A DNA stretch of 64,000 nt. Source: Saprospiraceae bacterium. GTDB lineage: Bacteria > Bacteroidota > Bacteroidia > Chitinophagales > Saprospiraceae. A model generated the notes under the pieces. The model worked only from the letters and a program-made list of their open reading frames with translations, ran no database searches and was not told the DNA's origin. The stretch is taken from contig JALHOZ010000013.1 in the NCBI GenBank assembly GCA_022842725.1, forward strand, positions 1 to 64,000, given 5' to 3'. This document shows positions 10,717-20,545 of the stretch, piece after piece; the stretch's first letter is position 1; every line of letters begins with the position of its first letter. The position numbers were made by a program, and so were the translations under genes.

Positions 10717-11763
10717 ATGAAAGGTCCGGCTATATTTCTTGCACAGTTTTTGGGTGATGATACACCTTTTAATACTCTGGATAATATTTGTGTTTGGGCC
10801 GCTTCTTTGGGCTACAAAGGCATTCAGATTCCGACATGGGACAAAAAAGTGTTTGACATTGAGATTGCGGCTGAAAGTAAACTTTATTGCGACGAGCTCA
10901 AGGGTAAAGTTTTGGAACACGGACTCGAAATCAGTGAATTAAGCACCCATTTACAAGGACAACTTGTTGCCGTCAATCCTGCTTACGACACCATGTTTGA
11001 TGCATTCGCTCCGGAACAGCTTCATGGCCTTCCCAAAGAAAGACAAAAATGGGCCGTAGACCAGGTAAAAAAAGCCGGTAGTGCCAGCAAACACTTAGGC
11101 CTGAAGGCACATGCCACATTTTCAGGAGCTTTGGCCTGGCATACTGTTTACCCTTGGCCTCAACGTCCCGACGGATTGATAGATATGGCCTTTGAAGAAC
11201 TGGCAAAAAGGTGGAAACCCGTTCTCGACCACTTTGATGATAATGGTGTCGATCTTTGTTATGAAATCCATGCCGGTGAAGACCTGCATGACGGTATTAC
11301 CTTTGAAAGGTTTCTGGAAAAAGTAGATTTTCATCCAAGAGCCAACATGTTGTACGACCCAAGCCATTTTGTTCTGCAACAAATGGATTATCTTGCCATG
11401 ATTGATCATTATCACGAAAGGATTAAAATGTTTCATGTCAAGGATGCAGAATATAATCCAACCGGGAAATCAGGTGTTTACGGCGGCTATCAGGATTGGA
11501 TCGACCGCCCGGGCAGATTCAGATCTCCTGGAGACGGACAGGTGGATTTTACAACCATCTTCAGCAAACTTGCACAATATAATTATACCGGCTGGGCTGT
11601 TCTGGAGTGGGAATGTTGTATCAAGTCTCCGGAACAAGGTGCCAAAGAAGGTGCTCCTTTTATTGAAGCACATATGATCGAAAAAACAACCAAAACATTT
11701 GATGATTTTGCTTCTGGTAACAGAAATGAAAAACAATTAAAGGAAATTTTGGGATTGGATTAG
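10717..11763 (+). CDS. Sugar phosphate isomerase/epimerase (xylose isomerase-like TIM barrel)
   Basis: ANMLYDPSHFVLQQMDYLAMIDHYHERIKMFHVKDAEY...GYQDWIDRPGRFRSPGDGQVDF...YTGWAVLEWEC signature. Confidence 0.9.
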   Translation: MKGPAIFLAQFLGDDTPFNTLDNICVWAASLGYKGIQIPTWDKKVFDIEIAAESKLYCDELKGKVLEHGLEISELSTHLQGQLVAVNPAYDTMFDAFAPEQLHGLPKERQKWAVDQVKKAGSASKHLGLKAHATFSGALAWHTVYPWPQRPDGLIDMAFEELAKRWKPVLDHFDDNGVDLCYEIHAGEDLHDGITFERFLEKVDFHPRANMLYDPSHFVLQQMDYLAMIDHYHERIKMFHVKDAEYNPTGKSGVYGGYQDWIDRPGRFRSPGDGQVDFTTIFSKLAQYNYTGWAVLEWECCIKSPEQGAKEGAPFIEAHMIEKTTKTFDDFASGNRNEKQLKEILGLD

Positions 11764-11829
11764 TGTATTCTGACAAGGTAAACCGGAATCAGTCAACATC
11801 TTCAAATAAAAGTTATTTTTTGCGACAAA

Positions 11830-13107
11830 CTATTCAGACCGTTCATTAGCCAAAAATACATCTTCCCCGAGGATGCTCGCTACAACAGTTGTCTGAAATG
11901 TTTTTCCCAAAAACGGGTTGTTATTTGATACTGAATATGACTTTTCAAAAACTGATGGGGTGGCCATGTCAAAAAGACACAGGTCTGCAAAAACTCCTTC
12001 CTCAATTGCCGGCATAGGGAGCCCGAATATACTTCCGGGTGCTTCGTTAAATCTGGAAACCAAAAATGCCAGATCCATTTGATTTCCCAAAGTATCTAAG
12101 GTCGCACGAAAAGCAGTTTCTATTCCACCTGCACCACTATCTGCATAAGGAAATTCAACATTTTTTCCATCATCTTCGATAGGAAAATGATTGGATATGA
12201 CAGCATCGATTGTTCCTGAAGTCAATCCTCTTATCAAAGCTTTTTTGTCAGTCTCGGACCTGAGAACCGGTTCGACCTTAAAAGAAACATTAAAATTATC
12301 TACATTTTTTTCATCACAAAGAAGATTCAGGTAAGGAACGGTAACAAAAATATTTTTTTTGTTTTTCTTTTCCTTCACCAGCAGGTCTATTGATTCTTTG
12401 GAAGAAACTGCATGTACCACAAGCTTCGATCCGGAATATTGATGCAATAATATATCCCGTTGTAACATAACCATCTCCGCAATGGTCGGCACTCCTTTCA
12501 TACCCAACATTGTGCTGAGCAAACCTTCATGCATTTGCCCTTTGTTAGCCAGATTTTTATCATTAGGATGATTGATCACAACACCATCAAATGCAGTTAC
12601 ATACTGCAAAGCCCGCAATAACAATCCTGCATTTTGAGTTGGCTTCAGACCATCGGAAAAAGCGACAGCTCCTGCCTTATACATATCGTAATATTCTGCG
12701 ATATCTTCTCCTTTCCCGTCTTTACTTAAGGCACCAATCGGGTATATTTTCAGACCGAGAGCATTCCCTTTTTCTATGAGATAGTGAATGTCAGCCTTAG
12801 TCTGAACGTACGGAAAAGTATTGGGAAAAGGTAAAATAGTGGTGTACCCGCCGGCCCTGGCTGCTTTAGACAAAGCACTTAGGGTTTCTCTGTCTTCTCT
12901 GCCTGGTTCTCCGGTATGAGTACCGATATCTACAAGTCCGGAAGTGCAATATAGTTGTTTACCGGTGATTACCTGAACATTTTGCGGAACGGTAAGTTTG
13001 TGGTGAATTCTGGCAATTTTACCGTTTTGGATGTGGATATCCACCTTTTTTTGGTGATGTCCGGAATTTGACGCTAAGATGGTGGCTTGTTTGATAAAAA
13101 GTTCCAT
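11830..13107 (-). CDS. Dihydroorotase-like amidohydrolase, probably catalytically inactive paralogue
   Basis: Overall dihydroorotase-type layout, but SGLVDIGTHTGEPG replaces DxHxHxREPG and VISNHFPIEDDGK replaces TDHAPH. Confidence 0.85.
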   Translation of the reverse strand: MELFIKQATILASNSGHHQKKVDIHIQNGKIARIHHKLTVPQNVQVITGKQLYCTSGLVDIGTHTGEPGREDRETLSALSKAARAGGYTTILPFPNTFPYVQTKADIHYLIEKGNALGLKIYPIGALSKDGKGEDIAEYYDMYKAGAVAFSDGLKPTQNAGLLLRALQYVTAFDGVVINHPNDKNLANKGQMHEGLLSTMLGMKGVPTIAEMVMLQRDILLHQYSGSKLVVHAVSSKESIDLLVKEKKNKKNIFVTVPYLNLLCDEKNVDNFNVSFKVEPVLRSETDKKALIRGLTSGTIDAVISNHFPIEDDGKNVEFPYADSGAGGIETAFRATLDTLGNQMDLAFLVSRFNEAPGSIFGLPMPAIEEGVFADLCLFDMATPSVFEKSYSVSNNNPFLGKTFQTTVVASILGEDVFLANERSE

Positions 13108-13123
13108 AGAATCAGGTGTTAAG

Positions 13124-15151
13124 TCATACTTTCCGCCAAAGTCGGATCAAAAAGGTTTCAACCAATAAAAAGAATAATGTACCCAATAAAAAGTATTTCC
13201 ACAAGGTTATACCTTTATCTTTGATGGCTATACTGTTTGCCATGTCTGCCTGTTCGGATTCTTCCATGACACGAATACCTAAAGGATTTTCTCCCAGATT
13301 TGACACGATATCTCCCGAACTTATCGTTTTCATATTGGATTCGCGTCTGTCGTAATTAAAAGCTACGGTCTCCATTACTTCTTCACCGGACAAAATATCG
13401 TAAAATCCGGCATCTCTGATCTGGTCGCCCACGTCGAGCATCAAACGGTTTCCAAGTACTTTTTGGCCGGGAATAAATTCGTTTTCCCCTTTCATTTTAT
13501 AGACCTGGTCACCTGAAAGTTGTCTGCTTTTTGTTTCTATCACCGTTTTATTCGAAATAGTATAAGAAATGACATTATTTCCTACACCTGAAAGTGCCAT
13601 TTTGTATAACATCGGTACAAATATCTCCGCATTTTTTACCAGATCATTGACTTCCTCAGAAAGCGAGGAAGCGCATAAATACAAAATTCCGTTACCGCTT
13701 TTGTATTTACCCAAATAGGTAGAACCATCTCTGTTGGTCAGAATATTTTCACCCGAAACTCCTCCCCTTATAGAAAACGAAGTCGTCGTTTTAGGCAATT
13801 TGACATTACTTTTGATTTGATTAAACACATCTTTGAAAATAAACTCCTCCGTATTGATACGGGAAACTTCAGAGCTGACGGTCAATTTATTTTGAAAAGT
13901 CGCTGCCTGTACTGACATCAAAAAGGTATTGTAAGCTTCAGGACCAGATTTGGCTGATGGAAACAACACGACTTTTCCGCCCTCTTTTATGTATTTTGCC
14001 AGTTCGCTGGCCAGACCTGAAGAAATAGCGGGAATATCCTGAAGAATTATCAGATTATATTTTGAAAAAGACTGGTATTGAATCTGACTGACGGGTTGAT
14101 TTTGAATACCAAAATACGACAAACCTTCAAAGAGCGCATTCAGATAGGTATTCGGTGCCCCATCATAAATATTGAGCGCGATGATGCTGTCAGGGACATT
14201 GAGTACCAAAAAATATTCATCATCGAACTGAACGGGATAATCTGATATTTTAACAGTAAGTTTGTGTGCGCCCCTGGATTTTAAAACCACCGGAATGGTA
14301 TCTATGGTGCTACTTCCCGGAGCCAGAGAACGAATATTTATGGGTTTTTCCTGGCCGTCCTGCAAAACAGACAAACGGACTTCCTCAGCGGATTGAGGCG
14401 CATGATTGGTGAGTTTGACCAGCAATTTATTTGGTTGCAACATCATAGCCACCTGATTTTCCATCCAGACACTGTCTATAGATACGTTTTGAACCTGATT
14501 GGTCTGCAAAGGAAGAAGGTTGATCTCTGCAAAGGAATCCTTGACAAGCCCGTAATCAAAAATACTCTCCTGAAAATCCGAAATATGGTATATACTTTTA
14601 TTGCCGTTTTCATCTTTCATCAATTGATTTTGTCTGAGAAGAACTTTTGACAAAGGCTGAACCAGAGAGGTTGCCTGAATCTCGTCAATATATGACAAAG
14701 CATCTTCTCTCGATAAAAAACGTTGATGTTTTCCCAATAAATCCTGGGTGATAATCTGAAATTTTGTTTCATCTCCGTAAGAAAGTACAATCTGCCGGGC
14801 TCTGTCTTTGGCATAATCCAAAAGAGGAATATCCTCCTTTGCGGAAGTCATACTATAAGAATTATCTACAAAAACACTGATGAGTTGGTTGCCTTCTTTC
14901 AATGCTTTTCCTGTCGGAATAAAAGGCTGGGCAAATGCAAAAATCAACGCCGCAAAAGCCAGGAGTCTGCTCAAAAGAATGAGTAATTCTTTTAATTTAT
15001 TTCTGTTTGAGGTTTCTTCTTTGATTTCTTTCAAATATTTCACATTTGAAAAATATACTTTTTTAAACCGTTTGAAATAAAATAAATGAATGATGATTGG
15101 TACAGCGAGTGCTGCCAAAGTCCAAAGGAAGTATGGGTATAAAAATTGCAT
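13124..15151 (-). CDS. BatA-like membrane protein (N-terminal double-TM domain plus vWA-like region)
   Basis: MQFLYPYFLWTLAALAVPIIIHLFYFKRFKKVYFSNVKYLKEIKEETSNRNKLKELLILLSRLLAFAALIFAFAQPFIP signature; SVFVDNSYSMTS MIDAS-like motif; C-terminal TM. Confidence 0.88.
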   Translation of the reverse strand: MQFLYPYFLWTLAALAVPIIIHLFYFKRFKKVYFSNVKYLKEIKEETSNRNKLKELLILLSRLLAFAALIFAFAQPFIPTGKALKEGNQLISVFVDNSYSMTSAKEDIPLLDYAKDRARQIVLSYGDETKFQIITQDLLGKHQRFLSREDALSYIDEIQATSLVQPLSKVLLRQNQLMKDENGNKSIYHISDFQESIFDYGLVKDSFAEINLLPLQTNQVQNVSIDSVWMENQVAMMLQPNKLLVKLTNHAPQSAEEVRLSVLQDGQEKPINIRSLAPGSSTIDTIPVVLKSRGAHKLTVKISDYPVQFDDEYFLVLNVPDSIIALNIYDGAPNTYLNALFEGLSYFGIQNQPVSQIQYQSFSKYNLIILQDIPAISSGLASELAKYIKEGGKVVLFPSAKSGPEAYNTFLMSVQAATFQNKLTVSSEVSRINTEEFIFKDVFNQIKSNVKLPKTTTSFSIRGGVSGENILTNRDGSTYLGKYKSGNGILYLCASSLSEEVNDLVKNAEIFVPMLYKMALSGVGNNVISYTISNKTVIETKSRQLSGDQVYKMKGENEFIPGQKVLGNRLMLDVGDQIRDAGFYDILSGEEVMETVAFNYDRRESNMKTISSGDIVSNLGENPLGIRVMEESEQADMANSIAIKDKGITLWKYFLLGTLFFLLVETFLIRLWRKV

Positions 15152-15482
15152 TGTGGGTGCAAAAATAGGATTAGTTTCCCCATTATTACAGTTTTACATC
15201 TTATAATTTTCATAATAACATGGTTAAAATTTTCATAACATGGTTTGTATCACATGTGAAACCTTGTTTTGAAGTGTTTACAGAAATGAATCGATCAGGT
15301 TTTTTACAAGGAGATATGATGTTTACAACCACCGTTACTGATATCTTAAGTATATTGATTGCGAATAAATTGAGAGGAAGCGATATTTTGCCTGATGATT
15401 TTGTTTTCATTATGGGAATATTCCTATTTTTGTGAAAATTTTTGAAAAACGAATCATTTTAATCCCTTTTAATAAAAATATT

Positions 15483-16595
15483 ATGATAATAGGAGTTCCT
15501 AAAGAAATCAAACAAAGTGAAAATCGTGTTGCATTAACGCCTGCCGGTGCCCTTGAATTTACAAAAAGAGGTCATACCGTTTATGTTCAATCGACTGCCG
15601 GTGTAGGTTCAGGTTTTGTTGACAGCGAATATGTAGAAGCCGGTGCCCAAATTCTTCCTACCATTGAAGATGTATATGGCATTGCAGAAATGATTATTAA
15701 AGTCAAAGAGCCCATCGAAAAAGAATATTCTTTGGTAAAACCAAATCAATTGTTGTTCACTTATTTCCACTTTGCTTCTTATGAACCACTTACCAAAGCG
15801 ATGATCAACAGCAATGCTGTTTGTCTTGCTTACGAAACGGTTGAAGCGAGTGACAGATCTTTGCCATTATTGGTACCTATGTCTGAAGTAGCAGGTAGAA
15901 TGGCCATTCAACAGGGAGCAAAATATCTTGAAAAACCACAAAAAGGAAGAGGTGTTTTGTTAGGCGGTGTACCCGGTGTTCCTCCTGCCAAAGTGTTGGT
16001 ATTAGGTGGTGGTGTCGTGGGAACACAGGCAGCAAAAATGGCAGCAGGTCTTGGTGCCATGGTTACTATTCTCGATGTGAGTCTGAAAAGACTTCGCTAT
16101 TTGAGTGACGTCATGCCGGCCAATGTAATCACGATGTACTCCAACGAACTTACCATCAGAAGACTCATTAAAAATCACGATCTGATCGTAGGAGCGGTGT
16201 TGATTCCGGGAGCTAAAGCACCGTCATTGATTACCAGAGACATGCTGAAAGAAATGAGATCCGGAACCGTCATCGTTGACGTAGCAGTAGATCAGGGAGG
16301 ATGTATAGAAACATGCAAACCAACCACTCACGACGATCCTGTTTTTATCATTGACGAAGTAGTTCATTATTGTGTGGCCAATATGCCGGGAGCAGTACCT
16401 TACACGTCCACGGTAGCATTGACAAACGCTACCCTGCCCTATGCCCTTCAATTGGCAGAAAAAGGCTGGAAAAAAGCCTGTCAGGACAACCAGGAGCTCA
16501 AAATGGGACTTAATGTGGTAAACGGCAAAGTTGTTTATCAGGGAGTTTCCGAAGCATTTAATCTACCATATACACCGGTTGAAGATGTTTTATAA
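15483..16595 (+). CDS. ald: Alanine dehydrogenase
   Basis: MIIGVPKEIKQSENRVALTPAGALEFTKRGHTVYVQSTAGVGSGF, VLVLGGGVVGTQAAKMAAGLGAMVTILDV. Track start 15432 extended; ATG 15483 preferred. Confidence 0.96.
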   Translation: MIIGVPKEIKQSENRVALTPAGALEFTKRGHTVYVQSTAGVGSGFVDSEYVEAGAQILPTIEDVYGIAEMIIKVKEPIEKEYSLVKPNQLLFTYFHFASYEPLTKAMINSNAVCLAYETVEASDRSLPLLVPMSEVAGRMAIQQGAKYLEKPQKGRGVLLGGVPGVPPAKVLVLGGGVVGTQAAKMAAGLGAMVTILDVSLKRLRYLSDVMPANVITMYSNELTIRRLIKNHDLIVGAVLIPGAKAPSLITRDMLKEMRSGTVIVDVAVDQGGCIETCKPTTHDDPVFIIDEVVHYCVANMPGAVPYTSTVALTNATLPYALQLAEKGWKKACQDNQELKMGLNVVNGKVVYQGVSEAFNLPYTPVEDVL

Positions 16596-16618
16596 ACATT
16601 TTTAATACGTTTGACCAT

Positions 16619-16657
16619 AAAAACGGGTATACTTAATAAGTGTACCCGTTTTTTTTT
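16619..16657. terminator. Rho-independent terminator, 15-bp stem (one G-T pair) with T-tract
   Basis: aaaaacgggtatact-taat(a)-agtgtacccgttttttttt just downstream of ald. Confidence 0.9.
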
Positions 16658-16743
16658 GTCTTCCATTCTATTCTGAAAATATTCTCCCTGTCAAAATTTT
16701 TTCGTTTCGGAAAAATAACTCACTTTTGTACAAAATTGTAAAC

Positions 16744-18414
16744 ATGTCAACATTTCCCACAGATCTGGAAATCGCCCAGAATGCTAAGATTCAGCATATC
16801 AAACACATTGCAGCAAAACTGAATATTCCTGAAGATGATCTGGAATATTACGGTAAATACAAAGCTAAACTCCCGCTTTCTTTGGGAAAAGAAAAACCGG
16901 ATGGCAAACTCATACTCGTAACCGCTTTATCACCAACCAAATACGGTGAAGGTAAAACCACCACCTCTATCGGATTGAGCGATGGTCTCAACTATATCGG
17001 CAAAAAAACCATTGCTGTCCTTCGCGAACCCTCTTTGGGTCCCGTCTTTGGTGTCAAAGGTGGTGCTGCCGGCGGAGGGTATGCTCAAGTCATTCCGATG
17101 GAAGATATTAACCTTCATTTTACAGGTGATTTTTCAGCAATCGAAAAGGCAAACAATCTGCTTTCGGCATTGATCGACAATAACCTACAAAATGTAAAAC
17201 ACACACTAAACATAGACCCAAGGACTATTAGCTGGAAACGGGTGATGGATATGAATGACAGAGCTTTGCGTCATATTGTCATCGGTTTGGGCGGCAAAAC
17301 CAACGGTGTTGTGAGAGAAGATGGTTTTAATATCACACCGGCTTCCGAAATCATGGCGATTTTGTGTATGAGCAAGGATATGGACGGTCTTCAGGAACGA
17401 TTAGGCAATATTTACATTGGTCAAACCTTTGACGGAAAACCCGTTTTTGCAAGGGACCTGAAAGCAGTAGGTGCTATGGCCGTACTGCTCAAAGACGCAA
17501 TCAAGCCCAATCTTGTCCAAACATTGGAAGGAAATCCGGCTATCCTGCACGGCGGACCTTTTGCCAGTATAGCGCAGGGTACCAACACCATCATTGCGAC
17601 TAAAATGGGATTGTCCCTGGCGGATTATGTGGTGACGGAAGCGGGATTTGGTGCAGATCTCGGTGCCGAAAAATTTATCAATATCAAATGTGCTTCTTCA
17701 GGATTACAACCCAGTGCTGTCGTCATCGTAGCTACGATCAAAGCGCTGAAACATCACGGCGGACTCAAAGCAGATGAATTAAAAACACCCAATGCTGAAG
17801 CGGTAGCCAAAGGATTCTGCAATCTTCAGAAACATATCGAAAACATACAATTGTACGGTATCACACCAGTGGTTGCCATCAATCATTTTTATTCGGATTC
17901 GGATGAAGAATGTGAGGTCGTCATCAAAATGTGTGCAGAACTTGGTGTCAAAGCCGTATTGTGCAAAGGATTTGTCGACGGAGGTAAAGGAGCAGCCAAT
18001 TTGGCCCAAGCCGTTATCGATAGTATGGAACAAAACAAAGATTTCCGGTTTTTGTACGATTGGTCTGATACTGTTGAAAATAAAATCTTCACCATTGCTT
18101 CCAAAATATACGGAGCCGTGGGTGTGGAATATACTTCCAAAGCAAAATCACAACTGAAACTGATCAAAAGTCTCGGATTGGAAGGATTGCCGATGTGTAT
18201 GGTCAAAACGCCAATGAGTCTTTCAGATGATGAAAAAAAATTCGGCAGACCGGAAGGATTTACCGTCACCGTCAGAGAATTTGAAATGTCTGCCGGAGCA
18301 GGATTTTTGGTACCTTTATTAGGTGACGTCATGCGTATGCCGGGACTTCCTGCAGAACCCAGTGCAGAAAGAATCAGCATTGATCAGGATGGAAAAGTTT
18401 GGGGATTGTTCTGA
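16744..18414 (+). CDS. fhs: Formate--tetrahydrofolate ligase
   Basis: LVTALSPTKYGEGKTTTSIGLSDGL, REPSLGPVFGVKGGAAGGGYAQVIPMEDINLHFTGDFSAI signatures. ATG 16744 preferred over track start 16726. Confidence 0.97.
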   Translation: MSTFPTDLEIAQNAKIQHIKHIAAKLNIPEDDLEYYGKYKAKLPLSLGKEKPDGKLILVTALSPTKYGEGKTTTSIGLSDGLNYIGKKTIAVLREPSLGPVFGVKGGAAGGGYAQVIPMEDINLHFTGDFSAIEKANNLLSALIDNNLQNVKHTLNIDPRTISWKRVMDMNDRALRHIVIGLGGKTNGVVREDGFNITPASEIMAILCMSKDMDGLQERLGNIYIGQTFDGKPVFARDLKAVGAMAVLLKDAIKPNLVQTLEGNPAILHGGPFASIAQGTNTIIATKMGLSLADYVVTEAGFGADLGAEKFINIKCASSGLQPSAVVIVATIKALKHHGGLKADELKTPNAEAVAKGFCNLQKHIENIQLYGITPVVAINHFYSDSDEECEVVIKMCAELGVKAVLCKGFVDGGKGAANLAQAVIDSMEQNKDFRFLYDWSDTVENKIFTIASKIYGAVGVEYTSKAKSQLKLIKSLGLEGLPMCMVKTPMSLSDDEKKFGRPEGFTVTVREFEMSAGAGFLVPLLGDVMRMPGLPAEPSAERISIDQDGKVWGLF

Positions 18415-18451
18415 TCCGTTGTTTGACTTCATAAAAATGTAAAGCTTAACC

Positions 18452-20506
18452 ATGTTTTTAAGTCTTAGATTGAAAATCATTATGGTTTTCCTGGTATTTG
18501 CTTTTTGTTTGTCAGCACAAACAAAAAAACGCGTTTTTGTTGATGAATCTTTGCAAAAAAAAGGAGTCATGGATGTCGCCGGAAATGTCATTGTTCCTGC
18601 TATTTATGATGATATTGAACCCAATCCTCTGGAAATATTTGCCGGCAAAAAAGATGGAAAAATGTTATTGTTTAATGGAGATGGTTCCATTCGTGTGCCA
18701 TTGATGTATCAGCACATCCAAGCGCACTTCAACAATTTTTCCAATCAGTATGGATTTGCGGCTGTAACAAAAAATGACAAACTAAAAAACTCCTGGGGTA
18801 TGATTCGTGACGATGGAAAAATCATCATTCCGGAAAAATATCAATATGTCAGAGCGATCAATGAAAACTTGTTGGTTGCCAGAACTTACGAAGAAAAAAT
18901 TTTATATTTTTTTAATGCAAAGGGTGAAATCATCAAAAGTATTCCTGGTAAAATAGTCGAACCTCATGATATAGACAATACCTGTTTTGGTATTGAAGGG
19001 CTTGACCACAAAACGAATATTTACAATTCCGACCTCGAACTGATCACACCAAACGATCCGGGGTCCGGTTATTGGACCAATGGAAATGAAACCATTCTCA
19101 GATCTGATCCTAATAAAGGTAATTATGCTTTAGGCATGGTGAATCATAAAGGAAAAACCATCATTCCTTTTGAATATCAATCTTTTAAACATGGTTTGGA
19201 TGGTCATTGGATTAGCCGTAAAAAAAACAGTGATTACACTTTGGAAACATCTGTTGTGTATGATCAAAAAGGAAAAATAATCATACCTGAAGGTAATTTT
19301 CAGGTCATTATCAATCCGAATTATTACATGACCGCGGACAAAACGAGTGATCTTGTCTGTCTTTATGATAAAAAGGGCAATAAAGTTTTACCCGGACAAT
19401 ACACTTATAGCAGGGCGTACAGCGGTCAAAAAAATGAAAGAACTTTGGACTGGTATTATTTTTATGATCATTATGCATTAACAAGCAAGTCTACCGGCGA
19501 ATTGTACTTTCTGCAACCAAACGGGAAAATAACTACCTTAAATGGCTACACAAACTTTGAGTATTTTTCAGAAAATTATCCTTTGATTGCTACGAAAATG
19601 AATGATAGTCTTGGTTACGGACGAAGCACACTAGTGGATTTTGATGGTAAAAATTTATTGGATACAACTTATTCTTCGATCAAATATACGCATGATCCAA
19701 ACATGTATTTTGTAGTGGGTGATTTTAACTCAAAACCAAGGATATTGAATCTTGCTGATAAAAAACTTTCGCCGGAAAATTACAGACAAATAACCTGGAT
19801 GTTAAATAATTATTACGTCCTTCAAAAAGAAAAAGAATATTTGATTGTAAATCAGAAGATGGAAAAAGTTTTTTCTTCAGCCACAACCATCAGGGAGCCG
19901 GTCAATGTACATTATATTGCTTATCACAAATCAAAAGTGCTAAAAGGTAAAATGATTGCTTTGGTGGATGATTATAAATATTATCCGGTTTTTACAGCCA
20001 TCAATGAATATGGAGACACGGCAAGTATTGACCCGCGAAAATACGAAAACCTTCCGGTAAGAACTCCGGAGAAAAAGGTTGAAGAAAAATTTTCAGAACC
20101 CATTAAAGAAATTGTGTTGACTGAAAAAATGGGGATTATGGAAGAAATGTCAAAACCTGTAGAAAAAGTCAAAGAACAGGATTCATCTGTCGAAATCCAA
20201 AATTTTGCAGAACAAATGCCTTTATTTCCGGGAGGAACAGAAGCCATGAATGAATATATTGGCAAAAATTTAAAATATCCCGTTGTTGCCATGGAAAATG
20301 GTATTGAAGGCAAAGTGATCGTAACTTGTGTTGTTGAAAAAGACGGTTCCCTGACTGAATGTAAAGTCGCCAAGGGTATAGGTGGAGGTTGCGATGAGGA
20401 AGCATTAAAGCTGGTAAAATCATTTCCGAAATTTACTCCGGGAAAACAAAAAGGTGAGCCTGTCAGGGTACAATACACTTTACCGGTCAAATTTAAGCTC
20501 AATTAA
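18452..20506 (+). CDS. Secreted WG-repeat-like protein with C-terminal TonB-C domain
   Basis: Signal peptide; repeated WGMIRDDGKIIIPEKYQYV / LGMVNHKGKTIIPFEYQSF units; C-terminal FPGGTEAMNEYIGKNLKYPVVAMENGIEGKVIVTCVVEKDGSL...FTPGKQKGEPVRVQYTLPVKFKL. Confidence 0.88.
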   Translation: MFLSLRLKIIMVFLVFAFCLSAQTKKRVFVDESLQKKGVMDVAGNVIVPAIYDDIEPNPLEIFAGKKDGKMLLFNGDGSIRVPLMYQHIQAHFNNFSNQYGFAAVTKNDKLKNSWGMIRDDGKIIIPEKYQYVRAINENLLVARTYEEKILYFFNAKGEIIKSIPGKIVEPHDIDNTCFGIEGLDHKTNIYNSDLELITPNDPGSGYWTNGNETILRSDPNKGNYALGMVNHKGKTIIPFEYQSFKHGLDGHWISRKKNSDYTLETSVVYDQKGKIIIPEGNFQVIINPNYYMTADKTSDLVCLYDKKGNKVLPGQYTYSRAYSGQKNERTLDWYYFYDHYALTSKSTGELYFLQPNGKITTLNGYTNFEYFSENYPLIATKMNDSLGYGRSTLVDFDGKNLLDTTYSSIKYTHDPNMYFVVGDFNSKPRILNLADKKLSPENYRQITWMLNNYYVLQKEKEYLIVNQKMEKVFSSATTIREPVNVHYIAYHKSKVLKGKMIALVDDYKYYPVFTAINEYGDTASIDPRKYENLPVRTPEKKVEEKFSEPIKEIVLTEKMGIMEEMSKPVEKVKEQDSSVEIQNFAEQMPLFPGGTEAMNEYIGKNLKYPVVAMENGIEGKVIVTCVVEKDGSLTECKVAKGIGGGCDEEALKLVKSFPKFTPGKQKGEPVRVQYTLPVKFKLN

Positions 20507-20545
20507 TCATTTTTCAATTAGGTAATTCATTTCACCACAAATATC

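Noticed and set aside
15220-15435. 71-aa ORF with direct repeats (ttttcataa.aacatggtt) upstream of ald
   Set aside because: Short, no start context or homology features; more likely the ald upstream region.
17889-18380. 163-aa minus-strand ORF
   Set aside because: Lies entirely inside fhs on the opposite strand; no family features.
19981-20502. 173-aa minus-strand ORF
   Set aside because: Antisense to the TonB-C end of the WG-repeat gene; composition typical of a shadow ORF.
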